DNA of 53,241 bases from Gallionella sp. Its GTDB lineage: Bacteria; Pseudomonadota; Gammaproteobacteria; Burkholderiales; Gallionellaceae. The position numbers were made by a program, and so were the translations under genes. Within the stretch, counting starts at the first letter, position 1. Each line of letters opens with the position of its first letter. This document shows positions 1 to 7,766 of this stretch, piece after piece. The DNA is taken from the NCBI GenBank assembly GCA_025350405.1, contig JANXXX010000102.1:1-53241 (forward strand). Direction: 5' to 3'. The notes under the pieces were generated by a model. That model made no database searches, was not told the origin of the DNA, and was given only the letters and a program-made list of their open reading frames with translations.

Positions 1-140
1 AGCATTTACGCGATCGTGAACACGGTTTACACAATACTCGCCGTTTTGTTCACGATCGCCTGCAATCCTTGTTCACGATGCCGTGTAAACCGTGTTCACG
101 TTCCCGTGTAATCCTTGTTCACCATCGCGCGGAATACGCA
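1..140. repeat. 23-bp imperfect tandem repeats with an inverted copy
   Basis: Four consecutive 23-bp units start with GTTCAC or GTTCACG at 48, 71, 94 and 117; the units end in CCTT, CCGT, CCTT and ACGC. Positions 15-32 are an exact 18-bp reverse complement of 83-100, so one unit also exists in inverted orientation. The array touches the left edge and may continue outside. No gene is visible in 1-181. It lies just downstream of the minus-strand DUF6933-like gene. The function is unknown; it could be an iteron-like or recombination-related repeat, or simply a decaying minisatellite. Confidence 0.7.
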
Positions 141-181
141 TTCTGAGGCGGCGGGAATTGAATCTCCGTTCGTAGAAGTGG

Positions 182-676
182 CTAAGGCGCCGCCAGCCTC
201 TTGAGCACGAACTCCCTTGGAAATTCCAACTTGCCGTTGATACTCACGATATGCCTCGCCAGTTGCGCATTGATTTTCGCAAGAGGCTCACCATCATCTA
301 TCATCCATTCCGCCTGCCACGCATAATCCTTCAGATTGGCTTGCAGGCTCAGGCGATTGGCATAATGTGTGGTGGCGGTGATAACCAGCGGCAGCATGGT
401 GTCCCGTTCCTGCCGTGCTGCCTCGGGCGAAACACCGATGGCCAGCAACTGCACAAACACCGCCTCCGCAAACCGCTGCGCCAATGTGGCAAATGGGGCT
501 GCCTCCAGCATCAACCCCAGCCGGTCATGCTCGCTCACCGCTACCACCAGCTTGGGCCGGGTATGCAGCAGATTGAGCGACCAATCACCCAGACGGTTCG
601 CGCCTAGCGCAGGCGGTGCTGATGGTGCAACCTTCATAACCGTGAGCAATTTTTGCGTGCAGCGTAGTGCAGTCAT
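182..676 (-). CDS. Small DUF6933-like protein of unknown function
   Basis: This 164-residue soluble protein opens with MTALRCTQKLL and has a RLGDWSLNLLHTRPK stretch at about residues 28-42. I associate these with the family catalogued as DUF6933 (recalled, not searched). No signal peptide, membrane segment or catalytic motif is apparent. It lies 49 bp downstream of the nuclease-helicase gene on the same strand, so both are probably co-transcribed. Proteins of this type are often found singly in accessory DNA, and no biochemical role is known to me. The start follows the only early ATG; the ribosome binding site is weak. Confidence 0.7.
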   Translation of the reverse strand: MTALRCTQKLLTVMKVAPSAPPALGANRLGDWSLNLLHTRPKLVVAVSEHDRLGLMLEAAPFATLAQRFAEAVFVQLLAIGVSPEAARQERDTMLPLVITATTHYANRLSLQANLKDYAWQAEWMIDDGEPLAKINAQLARHIVSINGKLEFPREFVLKRLAAP

Positions 677-725
677 GTAATCAATTCATCTGTAATCGTG
701 TTGGCAATATTGGCGAAACCGCCCT

Positions 726-3700
726 TCACTCCAGCCCCAACCAGTCCTTGTAGTCTTTCCAGCCTTTGCCCCGATAATACGCATCCGGGCTTCTGGGTAT
801 ATCCGGTGGTCGTGTTCCCTTGTGCGGATACTTCCCTTGGCAGAAGGCTTCCCATTCGCGTGTTGATCTCAGGCCAAGTTTATGGACAAAGGATTTGGCT
901 TCTTCGTAACTCTTGAAGATTCTCTTGCAACCTAGCCAGTCTGGATATCCCGCCCAACCTGCAATTCTGTAAGCGTGTAATTTATTCGGGTCAGCTGGTA
1001 TATCTCGCGGAAGCGGTGGCAGGTTTGGAAATTTCCCCGCCAAATACTCGTGCCACTCGATGCTGTTTCTAAGTTCAAGTGCCCGTGCAAATTCTCTTGC
1101 CTCTTCGAATGGTCGCCATACTCCGCTTGGTTTTTGAGTTCCAGTGCCGACCCAGTCTCCGAATCCGACCCAGCCCTCATTCTTATATACCTCTCGCGGA
1201 TGGGCAGGTATGTCGTCTGGCTTTTCTCCCTTCTCCGGCAGGTCACCACGACAGTAGCGAAACCAGTCTTTTTGTCCCCCAAGGCCGAGAGATTGCACGA
1301 ATTCGCGTGCTTCAATAAATGGCCTGTATTGTCGCCGCCGTTTTGAAGGGGCAGCCGAAGTGACAGGCGGCCCAAAACCCAGCCAGTCACCCCATCCCGC
1401 CCAGCCTTGATGCTTATAAGAACGATCCGGCCTCGCTGCCATATCCGACGGCAAGGCAGGCAGTCCTGCAATTTTGCCTTGGCAATAATTCGACCACTCC
1501 TTTGAACTGGTCAACTTGAGGTCGCGCGCAAACTCACGAGCGGCCTCGAAAGAGCGTGTGAAGCGCTTTTGCGGGGCAACCTTGCCCGTTCCAAGCCAGT
1601 CGCCATAACCGGACCAGCCTTGACCTTGGTAAATGTGTTCTGGCGACGCGGGCACTTCAAGGGGTTTAGGTGGTTTATCACTCACGCGCCCAGCGGCATA
1701 ATTGCGCCACTCAGCCTGACTGGAAAGACGAAGGCTTCTGGCAAATTCTCTCGCTTGCTCGAAGGGCCACCATGAACCTTGAGCTATTCCGTAACCTAGC
1801 CAATCTGGGAATCCTTTCCATCCCAATTCTTGATAGGCAATGTTGGGAATGCGTGGAATATCCAAAGGCAATTGCCGCTTCGTGGGGGCAATTTCTCGTG
1901 TAAAACGATGCCAGTCTGCTTTTGACTTAAGACCAAGCCCTCTTGCGAATTCCCGCGCTTCTTCAAATGGGCGCCAACCCAATTGTGCAATCCGCTCCCA
2001 GCAGGCCAATTCAATGGCCTGAATGAAGCTCTCGGTATCAACTTGTAGCGGAACAATCTCGCTGCTTTCAACCGTAACAAGGCCGGAGTGTTTCGAGACT
2101 CCTCCCGATGAGATCGAGCGGAAGTATTCGATGATCCGGCCATCGTTGGAGGCGAGCGAGCGCAGTATCGCCAGGACAGACTCGAATTCCTGCCCGCTGA
2201 TGATGTCATCCACTTTCTGCCCAACCTGCACGACAAGCGGCACCACGATGTAGCCGAGCTGTTTGCCGGGTGAGAGCCGCATGGCGCGCCCGCAGGCTTG
2301 AACAACGTCTATGGTGCTTGATTTAGGATCGGCAAAGAACACGGCATCAACCGCAGGAATATCTACGCCCTCGGTCAGGCAGCGCACATTCGCCACAAGG
2401 CTGGGCGACTGCACGGTGAAATCGGCAAGGATGCGATCCCGCTGCGAAGTTGCCATGCTCCCGGACACGTGATAAGTGCGCATTTGTGGCCCCGACGTAT
2501 CCGACTGTGAAACGGTATCGCACAGTCCGGCAAAATCCTTGGCGCGCTTGATGCTGGAGTGAAACGAAATGGCATGTTTGATTCCGAACTGCTCAACGGC
2601 CTTTCTTAGCGCGATCACGCTTGCGAGAGCTCGCGCAGTCATCGCACCTGATTTTTCGCTCCCGGTGGCGAGATAGGCATTCTTCTTGATTAGCCTTGCC
2701 ACTTCCTCCTGATGCACCACGACTGTCACGACGCGATAGTCTGACAGCAGGGGCGGCTGCGATTCGATGGCATGTTTGAAGCTGAGGGAATAGAACGTCT
2801 GCCCGTAGGTTGCGACGTGTTCCATGCTGGCCACTCGATCCGAGTAGCCGATGTATTTGCGTTCGGTGGCGGTCATGAATAGCCGCTGGCGAACCGGCAG
2901 GTTTGCATCGAAGAGCATGTGCGCAAAAATCTTGTCCTGATTGCCCGTGGTCTTGTGCGCCTCGTCAAACACGCCGAAATCGAACGTCATTTCTGCCTGT
3001 GCCGCCGCTTCCGAAAATACGCGGCCACTCTGGTAGGTGACAAACACGACGAGCGGATTGCCAGCGTGGGCTTTGAGCCAGGCAGCGATATACTCGGCGT
3101 CGGTCGAGCACGGTATGCCCAAGTCTTTGGTGAATCCGATCAGAGAGTCCTCATCGATATCCGCCACGCTGTCATCGCTGCATACACAAAGCCAGTTGAC
3201 GTGTTTTTCTCCCGCAACAATTTCGCGCAACCACGCGGAAAGATTCTGTTTGATAAGCGCCAGGCTTGGCACAACCACAACGATGGATTGTGCAGCAATG
3301 GCCTGAGTTATCCAGAACGCGGCGAGCGTCTTACCGGTACCGCAAGCCATGATTAACTTGCCGAGAGCGTTCTGCTCGACCAGGTAATGTTTCTTCGCTG
3401 CCTCAACGGCTTCAAGTTGGTGTGGTTTGGGATTGAAGGGTACGAGAGGAGCAGAAACCTGCAACACATGCGATCTCAAGCGCGCGAAGAATTCCTCGTC
3501 AAGATGTCGCCACACCTCATTCGTGCAAAAGCCAAGGTTGGGATATTCAGGGAGGGTGCGAGACAACCGTTCGGTGGTTGTGCAAAGCAGGCCGAAGGAA
3601 ATCTGCTTGCATGTGCCGAATGCAAGCCCCGCAAATGTTGCGACCTCGGGCCACGACAATGCACTGAGGGAGTCCGTTCGATACTTGGCCTGTATGGCCC

Positions 3701-3989
3701 AGTATTCTCCGTCGCAGGTTTTTGCGACCAAATCTATGCCTTGATCTTTTGGAGGTAGATTGGTTGCTTGCCGAACATCATGAGGTACTTCTGCAAACAA
3801 CCAGACTTTCTCGAGCAACGATTGATATTTTGGATCGAGCTCGAGGAAATGCTTTATGAGGTGCTCGAAGAGCTGGCCTTTCTGCGTATTACCAAGAGCG
3901 ACGGCCTCCCTCTCGAATTGATCCCAGTTTTCTACGCGCGTCAGAATATCGCGGATGAGGCTCGTTGAATTTGAGGTGTAGTTGTTCAT
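726..3989 (-). CDS. PD-(D/E)XK nuclease - SF2 helicase with six C-terminal PHINT-type repeats
   Basis: This 1087-residue protein has three parts. Residues ~35-110 look like an Mrr/restriction-endonuclease-like fold: E43, D86 in GID and the Q100-A-K102 triad of the PD-(D/E)XK type. Residues ~185-600 are a superfamily 2 helicase: Walker A MACGTGKT at 214-221, DEAH at 342-345, TAT at 373-375, motif V near 536-545 and motif VI QACGRAMR at 564-571. From ~672 to the end are six repeats of about 65 residues, each with F-x-E-A-R-E-F, an internal W, and a terminal GW-x-G-x-x-DWLG; they resemble the phage-integrase repeat (PHINT) or helicase-associated repeats. Type ISP restriction enzymes share the nuclease-helicase start but continue into a methyltransferase, which is absent here. 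Translocation and DNA cleavage are likely; an antiphage role is inferred. Confidence 0.8.
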   Translation of the reverse strand: MNNYTSNSTSLIRDILTRVENWDQFEREAVALGNTQKGQLFEHLIKHFLELDPKYQSLLEKVWLFAEVPHDVRQATNLPPKDQGIDLVAKTCDGEYWAIQAKYRTDSLSALSWPEVATFAGLAFGTCKQISFGLLCTTTERLSRTLPEYPNLGFCTNEVWRHLDEEFFARLRSHVLQVSAPLVPFNPKPHQLEAVEAAKKHYLVEQNALGKLIMACGTGKTLAAFWITQAIAAQSIVVVVPSLALIKQNLSAWLREIVAGEKHVNWLCVCSDDSVADIDEDSLIGFTKDLGIPCSTDAEYIAAWLKAHAGNPLVVFVTYQSGRVFSEAAAQAEMTFDFGVFDEAHKTTGNQDKIFAHMLFDANLPVRQRLFMTATERKYIGYSDRVASMEHVATYGQTFYSLSFKHAIESQPPLLSDYRVVTVVVHQEEVARLIKKNAYLATGSEKSGAMTARALASVIALRKAVEQFGIKHAISFHSSIKRAKDFAGLCDTVSQSDTSGPQMRTYHVSGSMATSQRDRILADFTVQSPSLVANVRCLTEGVDIPAVDAVFFADPKSSTIDVVQACGRAMRLSPGKQLGYIVVPLVVQVGQKVDDIISGQEFESVLAILRSLASNDGRIIEYFRSISSGGVSKHSGLVTVESSEIVPLQVDTESFIQAIELACWERIAQLGWRPFEEAREFARGLGLKSKADWHRFTREIAPTKRQLPLDIPRIPNIAYQELGWKGFPDWLGYGIAQGSWWPFEQAREFARSLRLSSQAEWRNYAAGRVSDKPPKPLEVPASPEHIYQGQGWSGYGDWLGTGKVAPQKRFTRSFEAAREFARDLKLTSSKEWSNYCQGKIAGLPALPSDMAARPDRSYKHQGWAGWGDWLGFGPPVTSAAPSKRRRQYRPFIEAREFVQSLGLGGQKDWFRYCRGDLPEKGEKPDDIPAHPREVYKNEGWVGFGDWVGTGTQKPSGVWRPFEEAREFARALELRNSIEWHEYLAGKFPNLPPLPRDIPADPNKLHAYRIAGWAGYPDWLGCKRIFKSYEEAKSFVHKLGLRSTREWEAFCQGKYPHKGTRPPDIPRSPDAYYRGKGWKDYKDWLGLE

Positions 3990-4227
3990 TTAGCAGAACA
4001 GGGACAGCATCATTTTTCTTTCACAACGCAAAACGGATCATAAGTTCGACCGCCCAAGTTTTTTGAGTTGGTCTTTGTTCATGAATCCTGTTTTGTGGTT
4101 ATAACCATGGACGGATTGGTAAATCATACCGTCAAACCCATTTGGCAGGCCATGACATCAGTTTCAACCAGTTTTTTCCGACCGCCATGCGCTTGAATAT
4201 TAGTCACCTATACGTTACCATCAAAAC

Positions 4228-4588
4228 ATGAAGATCAAGGTTGAAGAATATATTTGCCCAGATGGCTCAAACCCATACAAGGCATGGTTTGACAACCTCG
4301 ATCCACAGGCTGCCGCCAAAATCGTTACTGCCAAATTGCGCCTGGAACTTGGGAATACATCCAGCGTGAAATGGTTTGAAGGCATTGGCGAATACGTCAT
4401 CGACTGGGGGCCGGGTTATCGTGTTTACCTTGCCAAGGATGGTGACACACTCGTCCATCCTGTTTGGCGGTGACACCAAGCGCGGTCAGCAGAAGGATAT
4501 TGATAAGGCGAAGGCATTGCACCGCGAATACAAGGCGCGGAAAAAGGCAAAGTCTGCCGCTGGCAAAACTGGAAAAACAAAGAGGTGA
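4228..4588 (+). pseudogene. Frameshifted HI1419-type (RelE/HigB-like) toxin
   Basis: The first frame reads [17 protein letters not shown]... to [14 protein letters not shown] and then leaves the family pattern, stopping after HPVWR (stop ends 4473). The missing C-terminus, [19 protein letters not shown]..., continues in the next frame to a stop at 4586-4588. Removing one C from the CC at 4455-4456 would join the frames as DGDTLVILFGGD, exactly what this family (TIGR02683, upstream partner of HI1420) should have. Either the toxin is inactivated by a +1 insertion or there is a base error. The intact form would be about 119 residues, an mRNA-interferase-type RelE-superfamily toxin. The antitoxin gene starts 4 bp further on. 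Confidence 0.8.
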
Positions 4589-4592
4589 TCAC

Positions 4593-4916
4593 ATGGCACT
4601 AACCCGAAATTTCAAACAGACAGTCATCGAGCGCGTGGAACGCGACCCCGAGTTTGCGAAAGCGCTGCTTGATGAAGCGGCAACTTTATTTCTGAGCGGC
4701 GATCCGGAAACGGCGCGCCTCATCCTTCGCGATGTAGTGAATGCCACGGTGGGATTCGAGCAACTGGCCGTGTTGACGGACAAACCCAGCAAAAGCCTGC
4801 ATCGCATGTTATCGCCCAAAGGCAACCCAAGCATGGATAACCTCGCTGCTATTTTTGGCGCTGTCCGTGCGCGCCTGAAGGTGGGGATTGAGGTTCATAC
4901 GGTCGAATTGGCATAA
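4593..4916 (+). CDS. HI1420-type antitoxin (HTH addiction-module antidote)
   Basis: This 107-residue protein starts at the ATG at 4593, preceded by AGAGG 7 bp upstream; a longer upstream extension in frame is only shadow of the toxin. The pattern (FLSGDPETARLILRDVVNATVGFEQLA, then SLHRMLSPKGNPSMDNLAAI in the helix-turn-helix) matches the TIGR02684 antidote family, in which the XRE-like domain occupies the C-terminal half. It would bind and neutralise the upstream toxin and repress the operon. The gene looks intact although the toxin is frameshifted, so it may now be an orphan antitoxin. The toxin-first order with only 4 bp of spacing is usual for this family. Confidence 0.85.
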   Translation: MALTRNFKQTVIERVERDPEFAKALLDEAATLFLSGDPETARLILRDVVNATVGFEQLAVLTDKPSKSLHRMLSPKGNPSMDNLAAIFGAVRARLKVGIEVHTVELA

Positions 4917-5252
4917 TAGGTTGCCTTGCATTGGCTTGGCACGAACTGCGCTGATTTCACGCTTGCGGGTCGCCGGTTCAATTCCTGAATGCGCCCAGTG
5001 TCCAAGGCCATCCGATCACGCTGGGGGTATTATTGGGGGTATTTGCAGAAATCGCACCGTAAACTTTCTGGCTAATATCTAATGCCATTGCGGGTTTGCG
5101 GGACGCGGGGTGAGCAGGGAATTCGAGCAGCACTGCTGCGAGCCCGTGAACGACAACACGCATGCAGGCGCGTTGGCTGGCCAGGATGGCCTATTCCCAC
5201 ATCTAAGCGAGCGCAGCTCGCCAAAACAAACCAACTCCGGCACCTGCTGTTT
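4917..5252. other. Gene-free stretch with GGGGGTATT direct repeats; possible integration-site remnant
   Basis: No convincing gene is present in these 336 bases. A tRNA T-loop-like stretch, GGTTCAATTCC, lies at 4975-4985, and 9-bp direct repeats GGGGGTATT lie at 5023-5031 and 5035-5043 (12-bp period). Such paired G-rich repeats next to a tRNA 3' end occur at the junctions of islands integrated by tyrosine recombinases. The T-stem pairing here is poor and no integrase is in the window, so this reading is tentative. Confidence 0.35.
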
Positions 5253-5708
5253 TTACTGAATTGTCGGAGAGGTTGTGGGTGGAACTATTCGAAGGCGTAG
5301 AGCCATTCCGAGAAGTTCTTCGCGCTCGGTAGTAGCCTTAACTCTGAGGGTCGCTTCTTCTTCAATCTGGAAGGGGGACAGAACGAATTGCATTTGCATT
5401 AACAAGGAAGTTGTATCATCGTCACGCGTTGGCAGGTCTGTGAGCGAAGGCATAGGGAGCAGGCCTGTAGACAATAGCTCGGTTTCTTCGCCGTCTTTAG
5501 TCTTGACGACACGTACTACGAGAGACTCAAAAGGATCATCGAAATCCGTGACCACCTTGACCACAATGCACAACCTAGGAAGCAATAGCGGAGCATTTGG
5601 TATAGTCAACTCACGGGTGTAAATTCCCATAAGCGATAACTTATTACCTACTTCATTTCGAATGTCGTCACAGTAGATGACATCCAGATGCCGTGCGCTC
5701 TGACTCAT
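5253..5708 (-). CDS. Conserved small protein, DUF6941-like, third gene of a TA-like operon
   Basis: This 151-residue soluble protein begins MSQSARHLDVIYCDDIRNEVGNKLSLMGIY. The CDDIR-x-E-x-x-NK-x-SL-x-G-x-Y pattern is one I associate with the uncharacterised family DUF6941 (recalled). The middle is a predicted beta-rich domain and the C-terminus is acidic then Pro/Thr-rich. No catalytic motif is evident. The start codon overlaps the stop of the XRE antitoxin gene by 4 bp (ATGA), so translation is probably coupled and both proteins are made together. It could be an accessory or chaperone-like component of the toxin-antitoxin operon, or an unrelated passenger. Confidence 0.7.
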   Translation of the reverse strand: MSQSARHLDVIYCDDIRNEVGNKLSLMGIYTRELTIPNAPLLLPRLCIVVKVVTDFDDPFESLVVRVVKTKDGEETELLSTGLLPMPSLTDLPTRDDDTTSLLMQMQFVLSPFQIEEEATLRVKATTEREELLGMALRLRIVPPTTSPTIQ

Positions 5709-6202
5709 GATGTTTTTTCTTTAGTGTTTTCGAAAGCGTCGGCTAGATCGTCACGTGAAACTCGGAAAATAGCGGCTAGTTTCTCAAAGGTCGAGTGAAG
5801 TATGTCTGCTCGCCGACCAGACTCAATAAGGGAATAACTGGATTGAGAGTTGCCAAGGAGTTCAGCAATTTTGGCTTGCGACAAGCCGACCTTCAACCGT
5901 AACGAGGCAATGGTAGTCTTTTGCGCCTCATCTTCAACGTGTGTTGCCAATCTTTGGCGAGCACGAGCCAGAGCAGCAGCATGGCGAGGATTATTCTCGC
6001 GCGCACCTACTATGTCGTCAATCTCACGGTAACCGGTTGGTAGCGGAGCATGAACAACACGGTCAACAATGGCCAGCACATTGTCTGCTTGGCTTCCCGG
6101 ATTCACGACTTCAAAGGGATAGACGAAGCGCCTAATAACGGGGGATGTTGAGGGCGTCGTAAGCTGCGAGGATTTGCTTTGAGCGTTCATGTTGGGGGTC
6201 AT
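5705..6202 (-). CDS. XRE-family antitoxin/transcriptional regulator
   Basis: The protein has 165 residues, or 161 if the second Met (6190) is used. Residues ~100-155 form an XRE-type helix-turn-helix, with LRLKVGLSQAKIAELLG as helices 1-2 and NSQSSYSLIESGRR containing the recognition helix. The N-terminal ~95 residues are typical of HigA/type II antitoxins that wrap their toxin. The gene overlaps the upstream RelE/ParE-like gene by 71 bp (59 bp with the internal start) in another frame, and the downstream gene by 4 bp, which makes a compact three-gene operon. Likely autoregulator and neutraliser of the upstream toxin; the pairing is inferred from order and overlap. Confidence 0.85.
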   Translation of the reverse strand: MTPNMNAQSKSSQLTTPSTSPVIRRFVYPFEVVNPGSQADNVLAIVDRVVHAPLPTGYREIDDIVGARENNPRHAAALARARQRLATHVEDEAQKTTIASLRLKVGLSQAKIAELLGNSQSSYSLIESGRRADILHSTFEKLAAIFRVSRDDLADAFENTKEKTS

Positions 6203-6566
6203 ATTTAAAATCTCGGTTAACTATTCCAAGTATGTAGTAACGGAATTCAACTGGATGAAAGGCATAGACGATTCGGTACTTTGCGGCAGCGCCTGTGAGC
6301 CATAACAGTCTGACGCGCCATAAATTATATTTATATTTCGACTGCTTCGTCTCCTGCCACTCATCTACATTAAAGGGCCATTCACCATACTCAACGTACT
6401 TTCGACGAGTGAAGTTATCCAGAGTTACTTGATTATTCTTGGCCTCTTCCAGAAAAGCCTCGATATCTGCGCCTACATCCTCGTCCTCTTCGTAGATACG
6501 ATTAAGATCGGCCTCGGCGTCACTGTGCAACGCTAGCGAGTAAGTTCGACCTGACGAATATCTCAT
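6132..6566 (-). CDS. RelE/ParE-superfamily toxin-like protein
   Basis: This 144-residue protein starts MRYSSGRTYSLALHSDAEADLNRIYEED. The AEADL-x-x-IYE helix, the basic central segment (FTRRKYVEY, KQSKYKYNLWRVRLLWL) and the beta strand AAAKYRIVYAFH are what a RelE/ParE fold should show. The long acidic insertion after helix 1 and the extended C-terminus make it larger than typical 90-100 residue toxins. It is the first gene of the operon, with its 3' end inside the antitoxin gene. An mRNA-cleaving or gyrase-poisoning role is inferred from fold and context; the catalytic residues cannot be assigned with confidence. Confidence 0.7.
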   Translation of the reverse strand: MRYSSGRTYSLALHSDAEADLNRIYEEDEDVGADIEAFLEEAKNNQVTLDNFTRRKYVEYGEWPFNVDEWQETKQSKYKYNLWRVRLLWLTGAAAKYRIVYAFHPVEFRYYILGIVNRDFKYDPQHERSKQILAAYDALNIPRY

Positions 6567-6737
6567 ATCTCGTAAGGTATAGCAAGGGGGTGGGTTGAAG
6601 GAGCAGCATAAATGTAAAGCAGGAGAAAGCCAAGTTTAACGAGATTATCGCCAAGTCTCATTACAGTGCCCGCAATCAATCAGCAAAACCGACACACCAC
6701 AGGAAAACAACCCCCGCAACATTTTGCATGCGATTTT
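6567..6737. other. Intergenic region upstream of the TA-like operon
   Basis: No gene is seen. A weak TATACC-like -10 and a GAG-type ribosome binding site precede the minus-strand toxin start at 6566. From about 6711 (CCCGCA) a gapped, weaker resemblance to the DNA upstream of the intact parE (from about 9101) begins and becomes strong at 6738. Confidence 0.3.
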
Positions 6738-6806
6738 CAAACGCTTTAGTTAGCAGAACACCCAAACTCAACCCACGACAAAAAATACCTACGACGAATC
6801 CAGTTT
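6738..6806 (+). pseudogene. Relic of the parE 5' end
   Basis: Positions 6738-6806 match 9125-9193 (upstream region plus the first codons of parE) at 62 of 69 bases by hand count, in the same orientation. The start codon has become ACG. The following codons still read T-K-N-T-Y-D-E-S-S, as in the real ParE start, and the similarity is lost about four codons later. It is a dead fragment lying downstream of the M23 peptidase stop codon. Together with the true copy it brackets a 2.3-kb cassette of three minus-strand genes. Confidence 0.85.
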
Positions 6807-6845
6807 AAAAGAGCGGCACAATGACCAGCGCCACCAAACCACCCA

Positions 6846-7766
6846 TCACCGCCCCCGCTTCCCCCCCACAAACAACTCCGGATCAACCATCGCCCCGTTA
6901 AGCACCACACTCCAGTGCAGATGTGGCCCCGTGGCGCGCCCGGTTTTTCCGGAAAGCCCGATGCGCTGACCCTTGCGTACCGTCGCTCCGGTTTTCACGT
7001 CGATCCGGTCAAGGTGGCAGTACATGGTGATCAGCCCGTTGCCGTGGTCGATAAAGATCGTCTTGCCGTTGAAAAAATAATCATCGACCGCCAGTACCTG
7101 ACCTTGCCCGCTCGCCTCGACCGGTGTGCCGCGATCTACCGCCACATCAAGGCCAGCATGCGGTGCGCGCGGTTCTTCGTTGAAGAAACGTCGCACGCCG
7201 AAACGACTGCCCAGTTCCCCTTGAACGGGAAGGTTAAAAGCCAGATCGGTATCCTGCGCAGCGCGCCAGTGGTGTTTCAACTCCGTGATGACAGCGATCT
7301 CGCGTTCGGCGCGCGCCTCATCTGCGGCCGACAGGTCTACCTTGCTCTTGTCTGCAAGGGTGATGTGCTGCTCGGGATAATCTTTTGCGTTGACCACGAA
7401 ATCCAGCGCTTTCGTCTCGTCGCCGATCTTGACGCGCAGCTGATGCGCACCCGGCGTCACATCGAGCGGCAGGCCGACCACCGCGTACCATAGTCCGTGA
7501 TCTGATGTGACGAGCACAGGCTGCTCGCCAAACCATGTCTGTGGCGTATCGGCTCCGGCTGAAACGCTGCCGAGTGGAATGATCGCAACGCCGCCGGGTA
7601 CACTGGAAGGTTGCGGGAGGCTGGCATGGGCAAGCCCGGAAAAAGCAAAGGCAGAAGCCAAAACCAACAGGCCGAAACGGAAGCATATCCGGAACGTGAT
7701 GGCAATGAGCATATGCGGAAGCCGCAGACCGTAGCACGTCGGCTGGAGTGAAGAGTCAGGCATCAT
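6846..7766 (-). CDS. M23-family (LytM-type) periplasmic peptidase
   Basis: This 306-residue protein has a hydrophobic export signal at ~20-48 (cleavage after AHA likely) and a C-terminal M23/LytM domain. Zinc ligands are visible: H203 and D207 in HAGLD, and H284 in HLH; H251 and H282 complete the active-site set. Family members cut peptidoglycan cross-bridges or act as amidase activators; the full zinc set argues for real endopeptidase activity. The first Met overlaps the stop of the upstream amidase gene (ATGATG), but Met19 at 7712 gives a more normal signal peptide, so the start is uncertain. It is co-transcribed with the amidase gene, as a pair of cell-wall hydrolases. Confidence 0.9.
   Translation of the reverse strand: MMPDSSLQPTCYGLRLPHMLIAITFRICFRFGLLVLASAFAFSGLAHASLPQPSSVPGGVAIIPLGSVSAGADTPQTWFGEQPVLVTSDHGLWYAVVGLPLDVTPGAHQLRVKIGDETKALDFVVNAKDYPEQHITLADKSKVDLSAADEARAEREIAVITELKHHWRAAQDTDLAFNLPVQGELGSRFGVRRFFNEEPRAPHAGLDVAVDRGTPVEASGQGQVLAVDDYFFNGKTIFIDHGNGLITMYCHLDRIDVKTGATVRKGQRIGLSGKTGRATGPHLHWSVVLNGAMVDPELFVGGKRGR

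Noticed and set aside
1-140. CRISPR array at the left edge
   Set aside because: Units are contiguous with no unique spacers and differ from each other, so it is a tandem repeat, not a CRISPR.
4440-4475. Programmed +1 frameshift in the toxin gene
   Set aside because: No rare-codon or slippery pattern at CTC-GTC-C; a simple one-base insertion explains it better.
4975-4990. tRNA gene 3' end
   Set aside because: The T-stem does not pair properly and no acceptor, D-arm or anticodon arm is present; kept only as a tentative attachment-site hint.
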